Below, one piece after another: positions 33,462-41,894 of a stretch of 64,000 nt of DNA. The stretch lies in the NCBI RefSeq assembly GCF_009602705.1, contig NZ_VSWH01000001.1, forward strand, positions 4,203,001 to 4,267,000, read 5' to 3'. Under the pieces are notes generated by a model that did no database searches, was not told where the DNA came from, and was given only the letters and a program-made list of their open reading frames with translations. The translations under genes and the position numbers were made by a program. This stretch comes from Chryseobacterium vaccae. Its GTDB lineage: Bacteria; Bacteroidota; Bacteroidia; Flavobacteriales; Weeksellaceae. How positions within the stretch are numbered: position 1 is the stretch's first letter; every line of letters begins with the position of its first letter.

Positions 33462-34013
33462 ATGAAAACAACAGAAAATATATTAATTATAGACCTTGAA
33501 GCCACATGTTGGGATAACCGCCCGCCCAGAGGTCAGGAAAGTGAGATCATTGAGATCGGAGTATGCATCATGAATGCAGCTACCGGCCGTATCTCCCAAA
33601 ATGAAGGAATTTTAGTGAAACCGCAATATTCAAAAGTAAGTCCGTTTTGTACAGAACTGACTTCCCTTACCCAGAAAATGCTGGACGAAGAAGGTGTGAT
33701 GCTGGAAGATGCACTGGACATTCTGCGTGCAGAATATGATTCCCAAGACCTTACCTGGGCCAGTTACGGAAATTACGACCTGAATATGCTGCAAAGCCAG
33801 GCCAGAAGATTTAACGTGGATTATCCGCTGAGTTATGACCATATCAACGTGAAAACCCTGTTCGGCCAGCTGCATCCAACAGTCAGGAAAAGTGTCGGAA
33901 TGGCCAGAGCTCTAGGTGAACTGAATATGAAACTTGAAGGTACTCACCATCGAGGAGTAGATGATGCGAAAAATATTGCTAAAATCCTTTACTGGTGCCT
34001 GAATCAGGCTTAA
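33462..34013 (+). CDS. DEDDh 3'-5' exoribonuclease (KapD/ERI-1 type), copy 2
   Basis: A 183-residue paralogue of the enzyme at 29589, with D11 and E13 (IDLEATCWDNRPP), D106 (YGNYDLN), H163 and D167 (HHRGVDDA). The ATG at 33462 gives the proper short N-terminus; the frame runs further upstream without family similarity. Two related trimming enzymes in one cluster suggest different substrates or redundancy. Likely acts on tRNA or small structured RNA. Confidence 0.87.
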   Translation: MKTTENILIIDLEATCWDNRPPRGQESEIIEIGVCIMNAATGRISQNEGILVKPQYSKVSPFCTELTSLTQKMLDEEGVMLEDALDILRAEYDSQDLTWASYGNYDLNMLQSQARRFNVDYPLSYDHINVKTLFGQLHPTVRKSVGMARALGELNMKLEGTHHRGVDDAKNIAKILYWCLNQA

Positions 34014-34071
34014 AAATAGGAGTGAAATTCACTTAAAATCCGTATATTTAAAGAAATAACCTGTACCTGAA

Positions 34072-35115
34072 ATGATTGAAAAAATTAGCCCGATTGAGCA
34101 CATCAGAATGCGTCCGGGAATGTATATCGGAATCCCAAACCATTATGGAATTCTGGAAATGTTAGGCTATTTGATAGAGGATTTTTTTAAAGCAGGTATT
34201 GATGAGATACATTTCTCTCTGAAAGATGATAATCAATTGATTATTGAAGGATTTGGTAAAAAAAGTTTACTGTTACTAAGCAATACTTTAAAGAATGTTG
34301 ATTCACATTTTAGTAAAAATTGTCCTTTCTCTCTTATCGAAATTCTGGCACTAAGTGAATCATCAGAAATGATGGTTAATGATAATGGTAATCAGTATGG
34401 AATAAGATCAGATAAAGGAAAATTGAAGGAGCTTACATCCGTTTTTCAGGAAACATGTAACAATATAAAAATAGACTATATCCCCGATCGGGAAATTTTC
34501 AAAGACCTTTGTCTTAATTATGAAATACTTAATCATTTATTCAGAAGATATGCCTTTCTGAATCCTGAAATTAAGATTAAAAGTGTCAATGAATTAAACA
34601 AAGATCAACAAGTCAATATTTTTCACTTTCCCAATGGAGTTTCTGAGATCATGGATTACGAACTTGAAAAAAGATTTCTCTATTACAGTCCTTTTTTTAA
34701 ATTGGATTTCCAAAAGAAAACGGAATTTTCTTATGCGGTTGCTTTGCTTTTTTTTAATAACTGTTATGAAGCTTTTAAGATCAAAACCTACGCGAACTAT
34801 AAAGAAGCTACATTGGGAGGTTCTCTATTAGATGGAATAATGCAGGGATTTCAAAAGTTTTTTAAAGAAGAAGCACGAAAGAAAAATAAAAGAATAAGTG
34901 TTCGTTCTGCTAAGCTTAAACAACATCTTTTTCTTTATGCATCAGTAACAGGGGAGCTTACTTTCCTTGGAGCAACCAGACAGAAACTTGGAACACCTTT
35001 AGTTCAAAAAGAAAGTAAAGAATTCGTCTATCAGGAACTGAAAACTTATTTTACTGATAAAGACGACGAACTCATTGATGTTCTCCGGATATTTGAAATA
35101 ACAGCAGAGATATAA
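34072..35115 (+). CDS. Degenerate GHKL (GyrB/ParE N-terminal-like) protein
   Basis: A 347-residue protein that opens EHIRMRPGMYIG, the hallmark of the GyrB/ParE/Hsp90-type ATPase N-terminus. The expected catalytic N-box (DNAIDEA) and the DNGRGIP motif are not seen; the corresponding stretch reads YLIEDFFKAGIDEIHFSLKDD, so ATP hydrolysis is doubtful. There is no topoisomerase TOPRIM domain. The rest is helical and ends with a DDELIDVLRIFEI stretch. It may be a scaffold or sensor derived from a GHKL ATPase. It has its own terminator. Confidence 0.65.
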   Translation: MIEKISPIEHIRMRPGMYIGIPNHYGILEMLGYLIEDFFKAGIDEIHFSLKDDNQLIIEGFGKKSLLLLSNTLKNVDSHFSKNCPFSLIEILALSESSEMMVNDNGNQYGIRSDKGKLKELTSVFQETCNNIKIDYIPDREIFKDLCLNYEILNHLFRRYAFLNPEIKIKSVNELNKDQQVNIFHFPNGVSEIMDYELEKRFLYYSPFFKLDFQKKTEFSYAVALLFFNNCYEAFKIKTYANYKEATLGGSLLDGIMQGFQKFFKEEARKKNKRISVRSAKLKQHLFLYASVTGELTFLGATRQKLGTPLVQKESKEFVYQELKTYFTDKDDELIDVLRIFEITAEI

Positions 35116-35125
35116 ATATTCAGCT

Positions 35126-35164
35126 AAAATAAGGATCGTACAGCCGTATGATCCTTATTTTATT
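35126..35164 (+). terminator. Intrinsic terminator after the GHKL-like gene
   Basis: Perfect 12-bp stem AAAATAAGGATC/GATCCTTATTTT with a short internal loop and T-rich end. Confidence 0.9.
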
Positions 35165-35230
35165 ATGCTTTTTGGCAATGATCAGAATTTTTTTACCTAT
35201 AAAATCAAATAATTTTCTTTAATTTTTTAA

Positions 35231-35268
35231 TACGCAAAAAGGTTGCGCAATTGGTTTCTTACTTTGCA
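35231..35268 (+). promoter_or_regulatory. Shared promoter box P2
   Basis: TACGCAAAAAGGTTGCGCA (35231-35249), 13 nt, TTTGCA (35263-35268). CGCAA/TTGCG is a perfect inverted repeat here. It drives an RNA of about 350 nt that ends at the terminator near 35623. Confidence 0.75.
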
Positions 35269-35436
35269 TCATCAAAATGAAATACTACTAAAATTTTGAA
35301 AAACAGATTTTAGTCAAAATATCAGACAGGCCATGTTGGAGTGTTTCTGTATAGCACCATTGCAGGAGATTTTATTGAGAAATATGATGTTCTTCTGTTC
35401 AGCGGGTCTGAAGGTTAGGAGTTTTCCATAAAATTC

Positions 35437-35517
35437 CATGCGCTATGGGTCGAAGGTTCGAATCCTTCTATTTCCTTCACGGGAATATAACTCAGTTGGT
35501 TAGAGTAATAGCTTATG
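35437..35517 (+). ncRNA. Permuted tRNA-like module A (Y-RNA-like)
   Basis: The order is T-arm (GAAGG-TTCGAAT-CCTTC), acceptor strand TATTTCC, a loop TTCAC, acceptor partner GGGAATA (7 pairs), then D-arm ACTC-AGTTGGTTA-GAGT. The ends close in a stem at the anticodon-stem position: CAT-GC-GCTAT with ATAGC-TT-ATG. This is a circularly permuted tRNA layout, as in bacterial Y RNAs. Confidence 0.7.
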
Positions 35518-35597
35518 ATGTGTGGGTTCGAATCCCACTGCCAATTCGATTGGTATGGCGGAATGGTTGACGCGCTGCACTATGACTGCAGTATCAT
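35515..35597 (+). ncRNA. Permuted tRNA-like module B
   Basis: T-arm GTGGG-TTCGAAT-CCCAC, acceptor TGCCAAT closed by TCG onto ATTGGTA (7 pairs), D-arm GCG-GAATGGTTGA-CGC, then a hairpin CTGCA-CTATGAC-TGCAG. The ends can pair by ATGAT/ATCAT. It overlaps module A by three bases, so the two closing stems may compete. Confidence 0.62.
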
Positions 35598-35599
35598 TG

Positions 35600-35623
35600 A
35601 AATAGACTCAAAATCTATTTTTT
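35600..35623 (+). terminator. Terminator of the P2 RNA
   Basis: AAATAGA/TCTATTT stem with T run. Confidence 0.75.
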
Positions 35624-35973
35624 ATGCCGAGTTTTAAATGTTTCTCATTAAAAAAACATCTTTTTACAGGAAAATCTGAGGTTTTTTCAGCTGTTGGATC
35701 AGCATTTTGGAAAGACCTGCAGGAAAAGATTTTTCTGAAGATGAAATCGGTCTTAGGAACAGACCTTATTGGATAAATAGAGTTAATGAAAAGCTTTTGT
35801 ATGAGTTTCAAAAAAGAACAGGATACAGAATCATGAAATCAACAATACCATTCAAAAAGCTGTTCAGAGGCAGAATGAATTTTCTGAAGCCCTTTTCTTC
35901 CGTTGTTTTTGAAAGAAACAATCTCGGTTTTTCCCTTTTTTAAATAAATAATAACCATAAAATACAATTAGAA
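35624..35973. other. Spacer with a doubtful 78-codon frame
   Basis: A frame from TTG 35707 to 35943 reads ERPAGKDFSEDEIGLRNRPYW and then becomes low-complexity Phe/Lys. It has no ATG in the conserved-looking part and no clear ribosome site; it may be a gene remnant. The slipin promoter must lie in the last part of this stretch. Confidence 0.3.
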
Positions 35974-37071
35974 ATGTTGAAAAAAATTACAGTTAAAGCA
36001 TATCAGACAGGTCTTGTTTTCCAAAACGGAAACCTTATTCAGATCCTTAAAGAAGGTGGTTACTGGATGTTCGGAAATAAAACCGTAACGATTCATGACA
36101 TGAAAACAGCATTTCATGCCCCTGAAGACCTTAACCTTCTTCTTAAAAATGAACAACTGAACACTATGTTACAGGTAATTGATGTAAAAGACGGCGAAAT
36201 CGTGCTGGTCTATGAGAACGGAATTTTCAAAGAAGTATTGAAAGTAGGGCAGTACGCCTTCTGGAAAGATATTCTGAAAAGAGAATTTCAGAAAATTGAC
36301 CTTACCAAAGTGGAAATCACAGAAAACATATCCAGAACCGTTCTGGAAAATCCAATGTTGAGAAACTTCGTAAGAAAATTTTCAGTGATCAACCAATATA
36401 AAGGAATACTGCTTATTGACGGGAAACTTACGAAAGTGCTTGAACCGGGAACATACAACTTCTGGATGAATGAAATTCCTATTGAAGTAAAATGTGCCGA
36501 TATCCGTATGCAGCAAATGGAAATTGCCGGACAGGAGCTTTTAACAAAAGATAAAGCTATGCTCCGTATCAACTTCTATGTAAGCTTTCAGATCATCGAT
36601 ATTGAAAAATCCCTGATGCATAATAAGGAATATGATAAGCAATTGTATGTTCTGATGCAGCTGGCTCTGCGTGAATTCGTAGGAGCACTTACCCTGGATG
36701 AACTATTGTTGAAAAAAGATGCTGTAGGAAAAGAAATCCTGGAAAACTTCGGAAATAAAGGAAATGATCTTGGATTGAAAGTTTCAGACGCGGGAATCAG
36801 AGATGTGATCCTGACCGGGGAAATGAAAGAAATCATCAACCAGGTATTGATTGCAGAGAAAAAAGCCCAGGCCAACAGCATCATGAGACGTGAAGAAACA
36901 GCTTCTACCAGAAGCCTTCTGAACACTGCAAAGCTGATGGAGGAAAATGAAGTCCTGTGGAAACTGAAAGAAATGGAATATATGGAGAAGATCGCAGAAA
37001 AGATCGGAGATATCACCGTTTCCGGAAACAGCAATATCGTTTCCCAGCTGAAAGAAATTTTTGCTAAATAG
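35974..37071 (+). CDS. Slipin (stomatin/prohibitin-like SPFH) protein
   Basis: A 365-residue SPFH protein. The N-terminal 170 residues contain three similar beta-rich units ending in GxYxFW (KAYQTGLVFQNG...GGYWMF; GEIVLVYENG...GQYAFW; YKGILLIDG...GTYNFW), followed by the SPFH core (LTKDKAMLRINFYVSFQIIDIEK...LYVLMQLALREFVGALTLDELL) and a coiled-coil C-terminus (IAEKKAQANSIMRREETA). No hydrophobic anchor is seen, so it is probably cytoplasmic or peripheral and oligomeric. It lies between the permuted-tRNA RNA and the restriction locus. Its relation to RNA is unknown. Confidence 0.85.
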   Translation: MLKKITVKAYQTGLVFQNGNLIQILKEGGYWMFGNKTVTIHDMKTAFHAPEDLNLLLKNEQLNTMLQVIDVKDGEIVLVYENGIFKEVLKVGQYAFWKDILKREFQKIDLTKVEITENISRTVLENPMLRNFVRKFSVINQYKGILLIDGKLTKVLEPGTYNFWMNEIPIEVKCADIRMQQMEIAGQELLTKDKAMLRINFYVSFQIIDIEKSLMHNKEYDKQLYVLMQLALREFVGALTLDELLLKKDAVGKEILENFGNKGNDLGLKVSDAGIRDVILTGEMKEIINQVLIAEKKAQANSIMRREETASTRSLLNTAKLMEENEVLWKLKEMEYMEKIAEKIGDITVSGNSNIVSQLKEIFAK

Positions 37072-37092
37072 AAACTAATAACTATCACCATA

Positions 37093-37130
37093 GGGGCAGA
37101 CTTGTGAATAAGCAGGTTTGCCCCGTTTTT
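37093..37130 (+). terminator. Intrinsic terminator after slipin
   Basis: GGGGCA/TGCCCC stem followed by G-T5. Confidence 0.85.
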
Positions 37131-37462
37131 ATTTACTTACAATGCCAAATAATTATAATACCATCCGGAATAAACTTTTAGAAGCTTTCCCTCAATCGGA
37201 TATATCATTTTTGAAGGTTTGAAACAGGAATTGAAGCTAATAGGTAAGAATATTTCATTCCAGAGGAAAAGAAATGGAGAGTCTCAGTTATAATCAAATA
37301 GCTGGGATTTATTTTTATTTATAAAAATTTGTAAAACAATTACTTATGTCGTGTTTCTGGTTTAAGGTTCCTGTCAAAACTTAAAATATTTACCCATAAT
37401 ACGGAAACCCGTAAGGTCATCAAGCCGGAAGCCTCTACTTTTACTTCCAAGAAATTAATACG
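37131..37462. other. Leader region of the hsd operon
   Basis: About 330 nt without a convincing gene. A short frame from 37142 (MPNNYNTIRNKLLEAFPQSD) stops after 27 residues and may be a gene remnant. The hsdR promoter is not identified with confidence. Confidence 0.4.
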
Positions 37463-40267
37463 ATGACTACCCAAACCGAACAGGCACTGGAAAACGGACT
37501 GATAAAAACTCTTATAGACAACAGCTACGAATATGTACAGCTGAGAGAGGAAAATCTGTACGCCAATTTTAAAAGCCAGCTCGAGAAACATAATAAAAAG
37601 AGATTGGCTGAAGCCGGAAGAACAGCTTTTACGGATAAAGAGTTTGAAAAGATCCGTATTCACCTGGAAGGAGGTACCCGTTTTGAGAAAGCAAAAAAGC
37701 TGAGAGATCTTTACCCTCTTGATACGGAAGACGGTCAGCGCATCTGGGTTGAATTTCTGGACCGGCAGAAATGGTGTAAAAATGAATTTCAGGTTTCCAA
37801 CCAGATCACTACTGAAGGAAGAAAAAAATGCAGATATGATGTCACCATCCTCATCAATGGGCTTCCTTTGGTTCAGATAGAGCTCAAAAGAAAAGGAACA
37901 GAGCTCAAGGAAGCATATAACCAGATTCAGCAATATTATAAAACATCTTATACAGGCCTGTTTGATTATGTTCAACTTTTTATCATTTCGAATGGCGTGA
38001 ATACCCGGTATTTTGCCAACAATCCCAATGGTGGTTACAATTTCACATTCAACTGGACGGATACGGAAAATGTTCCCTATAATGATCTGAGCCAGTTTGC
38101 TAACTCTTTTCTGGAAAGATGCAGCTTAGGGAAAATGATCAGTAAATATATTGTTTTACATGAAGGGGATCGTGCTTTAATGGTCCTTCGTCCCTATCAG
38201 TATTATGCGGTTGAAAAAATCCTGACCAGAATAGAAAATACCGCCAAAAATGGCTACATATGGCATACAACAGGGGCCGGAAAAACATTAACCTCTTTTA
38301 AAACAGCTCAGCTGGCGTCTGAAATAGATGGGGTAGATAAGGTCATTTTCGTTGTAGACCGGAGGGATCTGGATACCCAGACCCAAAGTGAATATGATGC
38401 CTTTGAAAAGGGAGCCGTAGATGGCACCGATAACACATATGAACTGATAAAAAGGCTGGGAGGGAATTCCAAAATTATTATTACAACGATCCAGAAGCTG
38501 AACAATGCCGTTACGAGGGACCGTTACAATAAACATCTTCAGGAGGTACGCGAACAGAAAGTCGTGATGATCTTTGATGAGTGCCACAGAAGCCAGTTTG
38601 GGGATTCGCACCGTAATATCAGGCAGTTTTTCAGCAACCTTCAGATTTTTGGATTTACCGGAACGCCCATTTTTGCAAAAAATGCAAATGAGCATACAAC
38701 GGCTGAAATATTTGATGACTGCCTGCATAAATACCTTATTAAAGACGCGATTGCAGACGATAACGTATTGGGATTTCTCGTGGAATATTACAAAGGAAAT
38801 ACTGAATTAGGCGGAGATTATATGAATGAAACCAGAATGACTGAAATTGCAAAATTCATTTTGGGGAATTTCCATAAATCAACTGCAGACGGAGAATTCA
38901 ACGCCCTTTTTGCCACTCAATCTATAACGGCATTAGTGAAATATTATAAGCTTTTTAAGCAGCTTAATCCTGAAATAAAAATCGGTGCCGTATTTACTTT
39001 TCCCTCAATCAGTAATCAGGATGATGAAAATACAGGAATGGGGCAGGGGTTTGCCAATGAAAAGGTAACTTCGGATGAACTGGCAGACATTATGAGCGAC
39101 TATAATCAAATGTTTGACACTTCATTCTCTACTGAAAATTTCGGAGCCTATTATGATGATATCAATTTGAGAATGAAGAAGAAAAAGCCGGATATGGAAC
39201 CTCTGGATCTGCTTCTTGTGGTGAATATGTTCCTCACGGGTTTTGATGCTAAAAAACTCAACACTTTATATGTGGATAAAAACCTGGAATATCATGGATT
39301 ATTACAGGCTTTCAGCAGAACAAACCGTATTCTGAACGATAAAAAGCAGTTTGGAAAGATCATCTGCTTCCGCAATCTTAAGGCTAATGTAGATGAAGCC
39401 ATTAAATTATTCAGCAATAACCAACCTGTTGAGCATATCATCCGCGGGTCTTATGATGAAGTCAAAGGACAGCTTTCCGATCTTATGCAGGACTTTAAAG
39501 AGAAATATCCTGAAGTTCAGATCGTAGATCTGCTGCAAAGTGAAGACGACAGGCGTGATTTCGTACTGGACTTCCGTGATATTATTAAAAAGCGGGCTGA
39601 AATACAGGTGTATGATGATTTTGATTCCGAAGACAGCTCTTTTCCAATGACTAATCAGGAATTTATGGACTTCCGGAGCAAATACCTGGATATTGCAGAT
39701 CGGGTGCATACTTCATCCACCATTGGAGAAGATCCGCAGGTGTATGGAAACCAACAGACTCTGGAGGATATTGATTTCTGTCTCGAATTACTGCACAGCG
39801 ACATCATCAACGTAAGCTATATCCTGAAACTGATGGCAGGACTGGATACTAAAAAAGATGATTACGAAAAAGAGCGCCAGCGCATTCTGGATACCATTTC
39901 CAATGACTCGCAAACACGTAACAAGACACCACTCTTCCATGAATTTATGCAAGAGAACATTGACAACAATAAAGAAGAATTTGAAAGATCCAAAACCGAC
40001 GGTACTCTGGATCTGGAAAGCCTTCTTAATGAATTCATAACCCGTAAACGCGATGAAGCCATCCATAAATTAGCTGATGAAGAAGGGATCAACGTTGAGG
40101 CACTGGCCGCTTTTATTGCAGAATATGATTATCTCCGGCGGGAAAAACCTGAAATCATTCAGGATGCAGTAAAACAGATCAAAGTCGGACTGAATGAACG
40201 TCGTACCATTATTGATCGTGTATCCCAAAAATTAAAAACCATAATCAGTGTCTTCAGCTGGGATTAA
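37463..40267 (+). CDS. hsdR: Type I restriction endonuclease, R subunit
   Basis: A 934-residue motor and nuclease subunit that translocates DNA and cuts it at a distance when the target is unmethylated. Domains: PD-(D/E)xK nuclease (RYDVTIL D126, QIELKRKG E140 and K142), SF2 helicase with Walker A TTGAGKT (269-275) and Walker B FDECH (D372), later motifs FGFTGTPIF and FSRTNRILN, then a helical domain with PLFHEFMQENI that contacts the methylase. Followed by hsdM after 52 nt. Codon use resembles the surrounding chromosome. Confidence 0.95.
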   Translation: MTTQTEQALENGLIKTLIDNSYEYVQLREENLYANFKSQLEKHNKKRLAEAGRTAFTDKEFEKIRIHLEGGTRFEKAKKLRDLYPLDTEDGQRIWVEFLDRQKWCKNEFQVSNQITTEGRKKCRYDVTILINGLPLVQIELKRKGTELKEAYNQIQQYYKTSYTGLFDYVQLFIISNGVNTRYFANNPNGGYNFTFNWTDTENVPYNDLSQFANSFLERCSLGKMISKYIVLHEGDRALMVLRPYQYYAVEKILTRIENTAKNGYIWHTTGAGKTLTSFKTAQLASEIDGVDKVIFVVDRRDLDTQTQSEYDAFEKGAVDGTDNTYELIKRLGGNSKIIITTIQKLNNAVTRDRYNKHLQEVREQKVVMIFDECHRSQFGDSHRNIRQFFSNLQIFGFTGTPIFAKNANEHTTAEIFDDCLHKYLIKDAIADDNVLGFLVEYYKGNTELGGDYMNETRMTEIAKFILGNFHKSTADGEFNALFATQSITALVKYYKLFKQLNPEIKIGAVFTFPSISNQDDENTGMGQGFANEKVTSDELADIMSDYNQMFDTSFSTENFGAYYDDINLRMKKKKPDMEPLDLLLVVNMFLTGFDAKKLNTLYVDKNLEYHGLLQAFSRTNRILNDKKQFGKIICFRNLKANVDEAIKLFSNNQPVEHIIRGSYDEVKGQLSDLMQDFKEKYPEVQIVDLLQSEDDRRDFVLDFRDIIKKRAEIQVYDDFDSEDSSFPMTNQEFMDFRSKYLDIADRVHTSSTIGEDPQVYGNQQTLEDIDFCLELLHSDIINVSYILKLMAGLDTKKDDYEKERQRILDTISNDSQTRNKTPLFHEFMQENIDNNKEEFERSKTDGTLDLESLLNEFITRKRDEAIHKLADEEGINVEALAAFIAEYDYLRREKPEIIQDAVKQIKVGLNERRTIIDRVSQKLKTIISVFSWD

Positions 40268-40319
40268 AAGCAAGACCAATCTTTATCAACATCCATTTCG
40301 GATATAAAAAACAATAATT

Positions 40320-41894
40320 ATGAGCGAAGAATTACAGGAAAAACTGCGCACCCAGTTGTGGATGGTGGCTAATGCTTTGAGAGGAAATATGTCTCCAAGC
40401 GATTTTATGTACTTTTCACTGGGCTTTATTTTCTATAAATACTTGTCAGAAAAAATTGAACTTCACGTAAATGAAGAATTGGCCTATGACGGTGTGGATT
40501 TTCGACAGGCGTGGGAGGGTAATGATGAAAGCTTAAAAGAGAATATCAAGCAGACCTGTATTGATAATCTGGGGTATTTTATTCAGCCTGAGCATCTGTA
40601 TTCTCACATCATCAGCCTTATCCAGAAAAAGGAAAATATCCTTCCTGCCCTTGAACGTTCTATGAAACGTATTGAAGACAGTACAATAGGACAGGAGAGT
40701 GAAGATGATTTTGGAGGACTGTTTTCCGATATCGATCTGGCATCTCCAAAACTGGGAAGAACACCTGAGGATAAAAACCGCCTGGTAAGTGAAGTTCTGA
40801 TCGCTTTAAACGGAATAGATTTCGGTTTAAACGAAGCCGGGGATATTGATATTCTGGGTGATGCTTATGAATATATGATCTCCCAGTTCGCAGCCGGAGC
40901 GGGAAAAAAAGCAGGGGAATTTTATACCCCTCAGGAAGTCAGCCAGATTCTTGCGGAAATTGTTACTACCGATAAAATAAGGTTGAAAGATGTATTTGAT
41001 CCCACCTGTGGAAGTGGATCCCTGCTTCTGAGAACCGCAAAAAACTGCCGGGCAGATGTGATTTACGGACAGGAAAAAAATCCGACAACCTTCAACCTGT
41101 GCCGTATGAATATGCTGCTTCATGGAGTAAAATATAAAGATTTTGATATCCGCAACGGCGATACTCTGGAGTCTGACCAGTTTGGAGACCAGCAGTTTGA
41201 TGCGATTGTAGCCAATCCTCCGTTTTCCGCACAGTGGAGTGCTGCTTCAAAGTTTAATACGGATGACCGCTTCAGTCCTGCCGGAGTCCTGGCTCCCAAA
41301 TCAAAAGCCGATTTTGCTTTTATCCTGCATATGCTCCACCATCTTAACGACCAGGGAACAATGGCTTGTGTAGCTCCACACGGGGTTCTGTTCAGAGGCA
41401 GTGCAGAAGGAAAAATCCGCCAGTTCCTGATTGAAAAGAAGAATTATATTGATGCTATTATCGGGCTTCCTGCCAATATTTTCTACGGAACAAGTATTCC
41501 CACTTGTATTATCGTAGCCAAGAAATGCCGTAAAGAGGATGAAGATGTTCTATTTATTGATGCCAGCAAAGAATTTGATAAAGTTAAAACCCAAAATAAA
41601 ATGCGGGTAGAACATATCGAAAAGATTGTCGAAACATACCGCACCCGTGCAGAAATCCCAAAGTACAGCCATAATGCAACTTTACAGGAAATTGCAGATA
41701 ACGAATATAATCTGAATATCCCGCGATATGTAGATACTTTTGAAGAGGAAGAACAGGTTGATATTCAGGCTGTCATGCATGAAATAAAACAATTGGAAGC
41801 TCAGCGCTCTCAACTTGATGAGGAAATCAATTCCTATATGGCTGAGCTAGGCCTTACCTTCGAATCACCTATCCTTAATGCTTTTACTAAATGA
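40320..41894 (+). CDS. hsdM: Type I restriction-modification DNA methyltransferase, M subunit
   Basis: A 524-residue N6-adenine methyltransferase. Helical N-terminal HsdM domain (1-150), AdoMet motif I FDPTCGSG (226-233), catalytic NPPF (299-302). GAGKKAGEFYTPQEVSQI is the family-typical stretch before motif I. Two copies join one HsdS to methylate the target. Overlaps hsdS by 17 nt. Confidence 0.95.
   Translation: MSEELQEKLRTQLWMVANALRGNMSPSDFMYFSLGFIFYKYLSEKIELHVNEELAYDGVDFRQAWEGNDESLKENIKQTCIDNLGYFIQPEHLYSHIISLIQKKENILPALERSMKRIEDSTIGQESEDDFGGLFSDIDLASPKLGRTPEDKNRLVSEVLIALNGIDFGLNEAGDIDILGDAYEYMISQFAAGAGKKAGEFYTPQEVSQILAEIVTTDKIRLKDVFDPTCGSGSLLLRTAKNCRADVIYGQEKNPTTFNLCRMNMLLHGVKYKDFDIRNGDTLESDQFGDQQFDAIVANPPFSAQWSAASKFNTDDRFSPAGVLAPKSKADFAFILHMLHHLNDQGTMACVAPHGVLFRGSAEGKIRQFLIEKKNYIDAIIGLPANIFYGTSIPTCIIVAKKCRKEDEDVLFIDASKEFDKVKTQNKMRVEHIEKIVETYRTRAEIPKYSHNATLQEIADNEYNLNIPRYVDTFEEEEQVDIQAVMHEIKQLEAQRSQLDEEINSYMAELGLTFESPILNAFTK

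Noticed and set aside
35707..35943. A 78-codon gene before slipin
   Set aside because: No ATG start, no ribosome site, low-complexity 3' half; kept only as a possible remnant.
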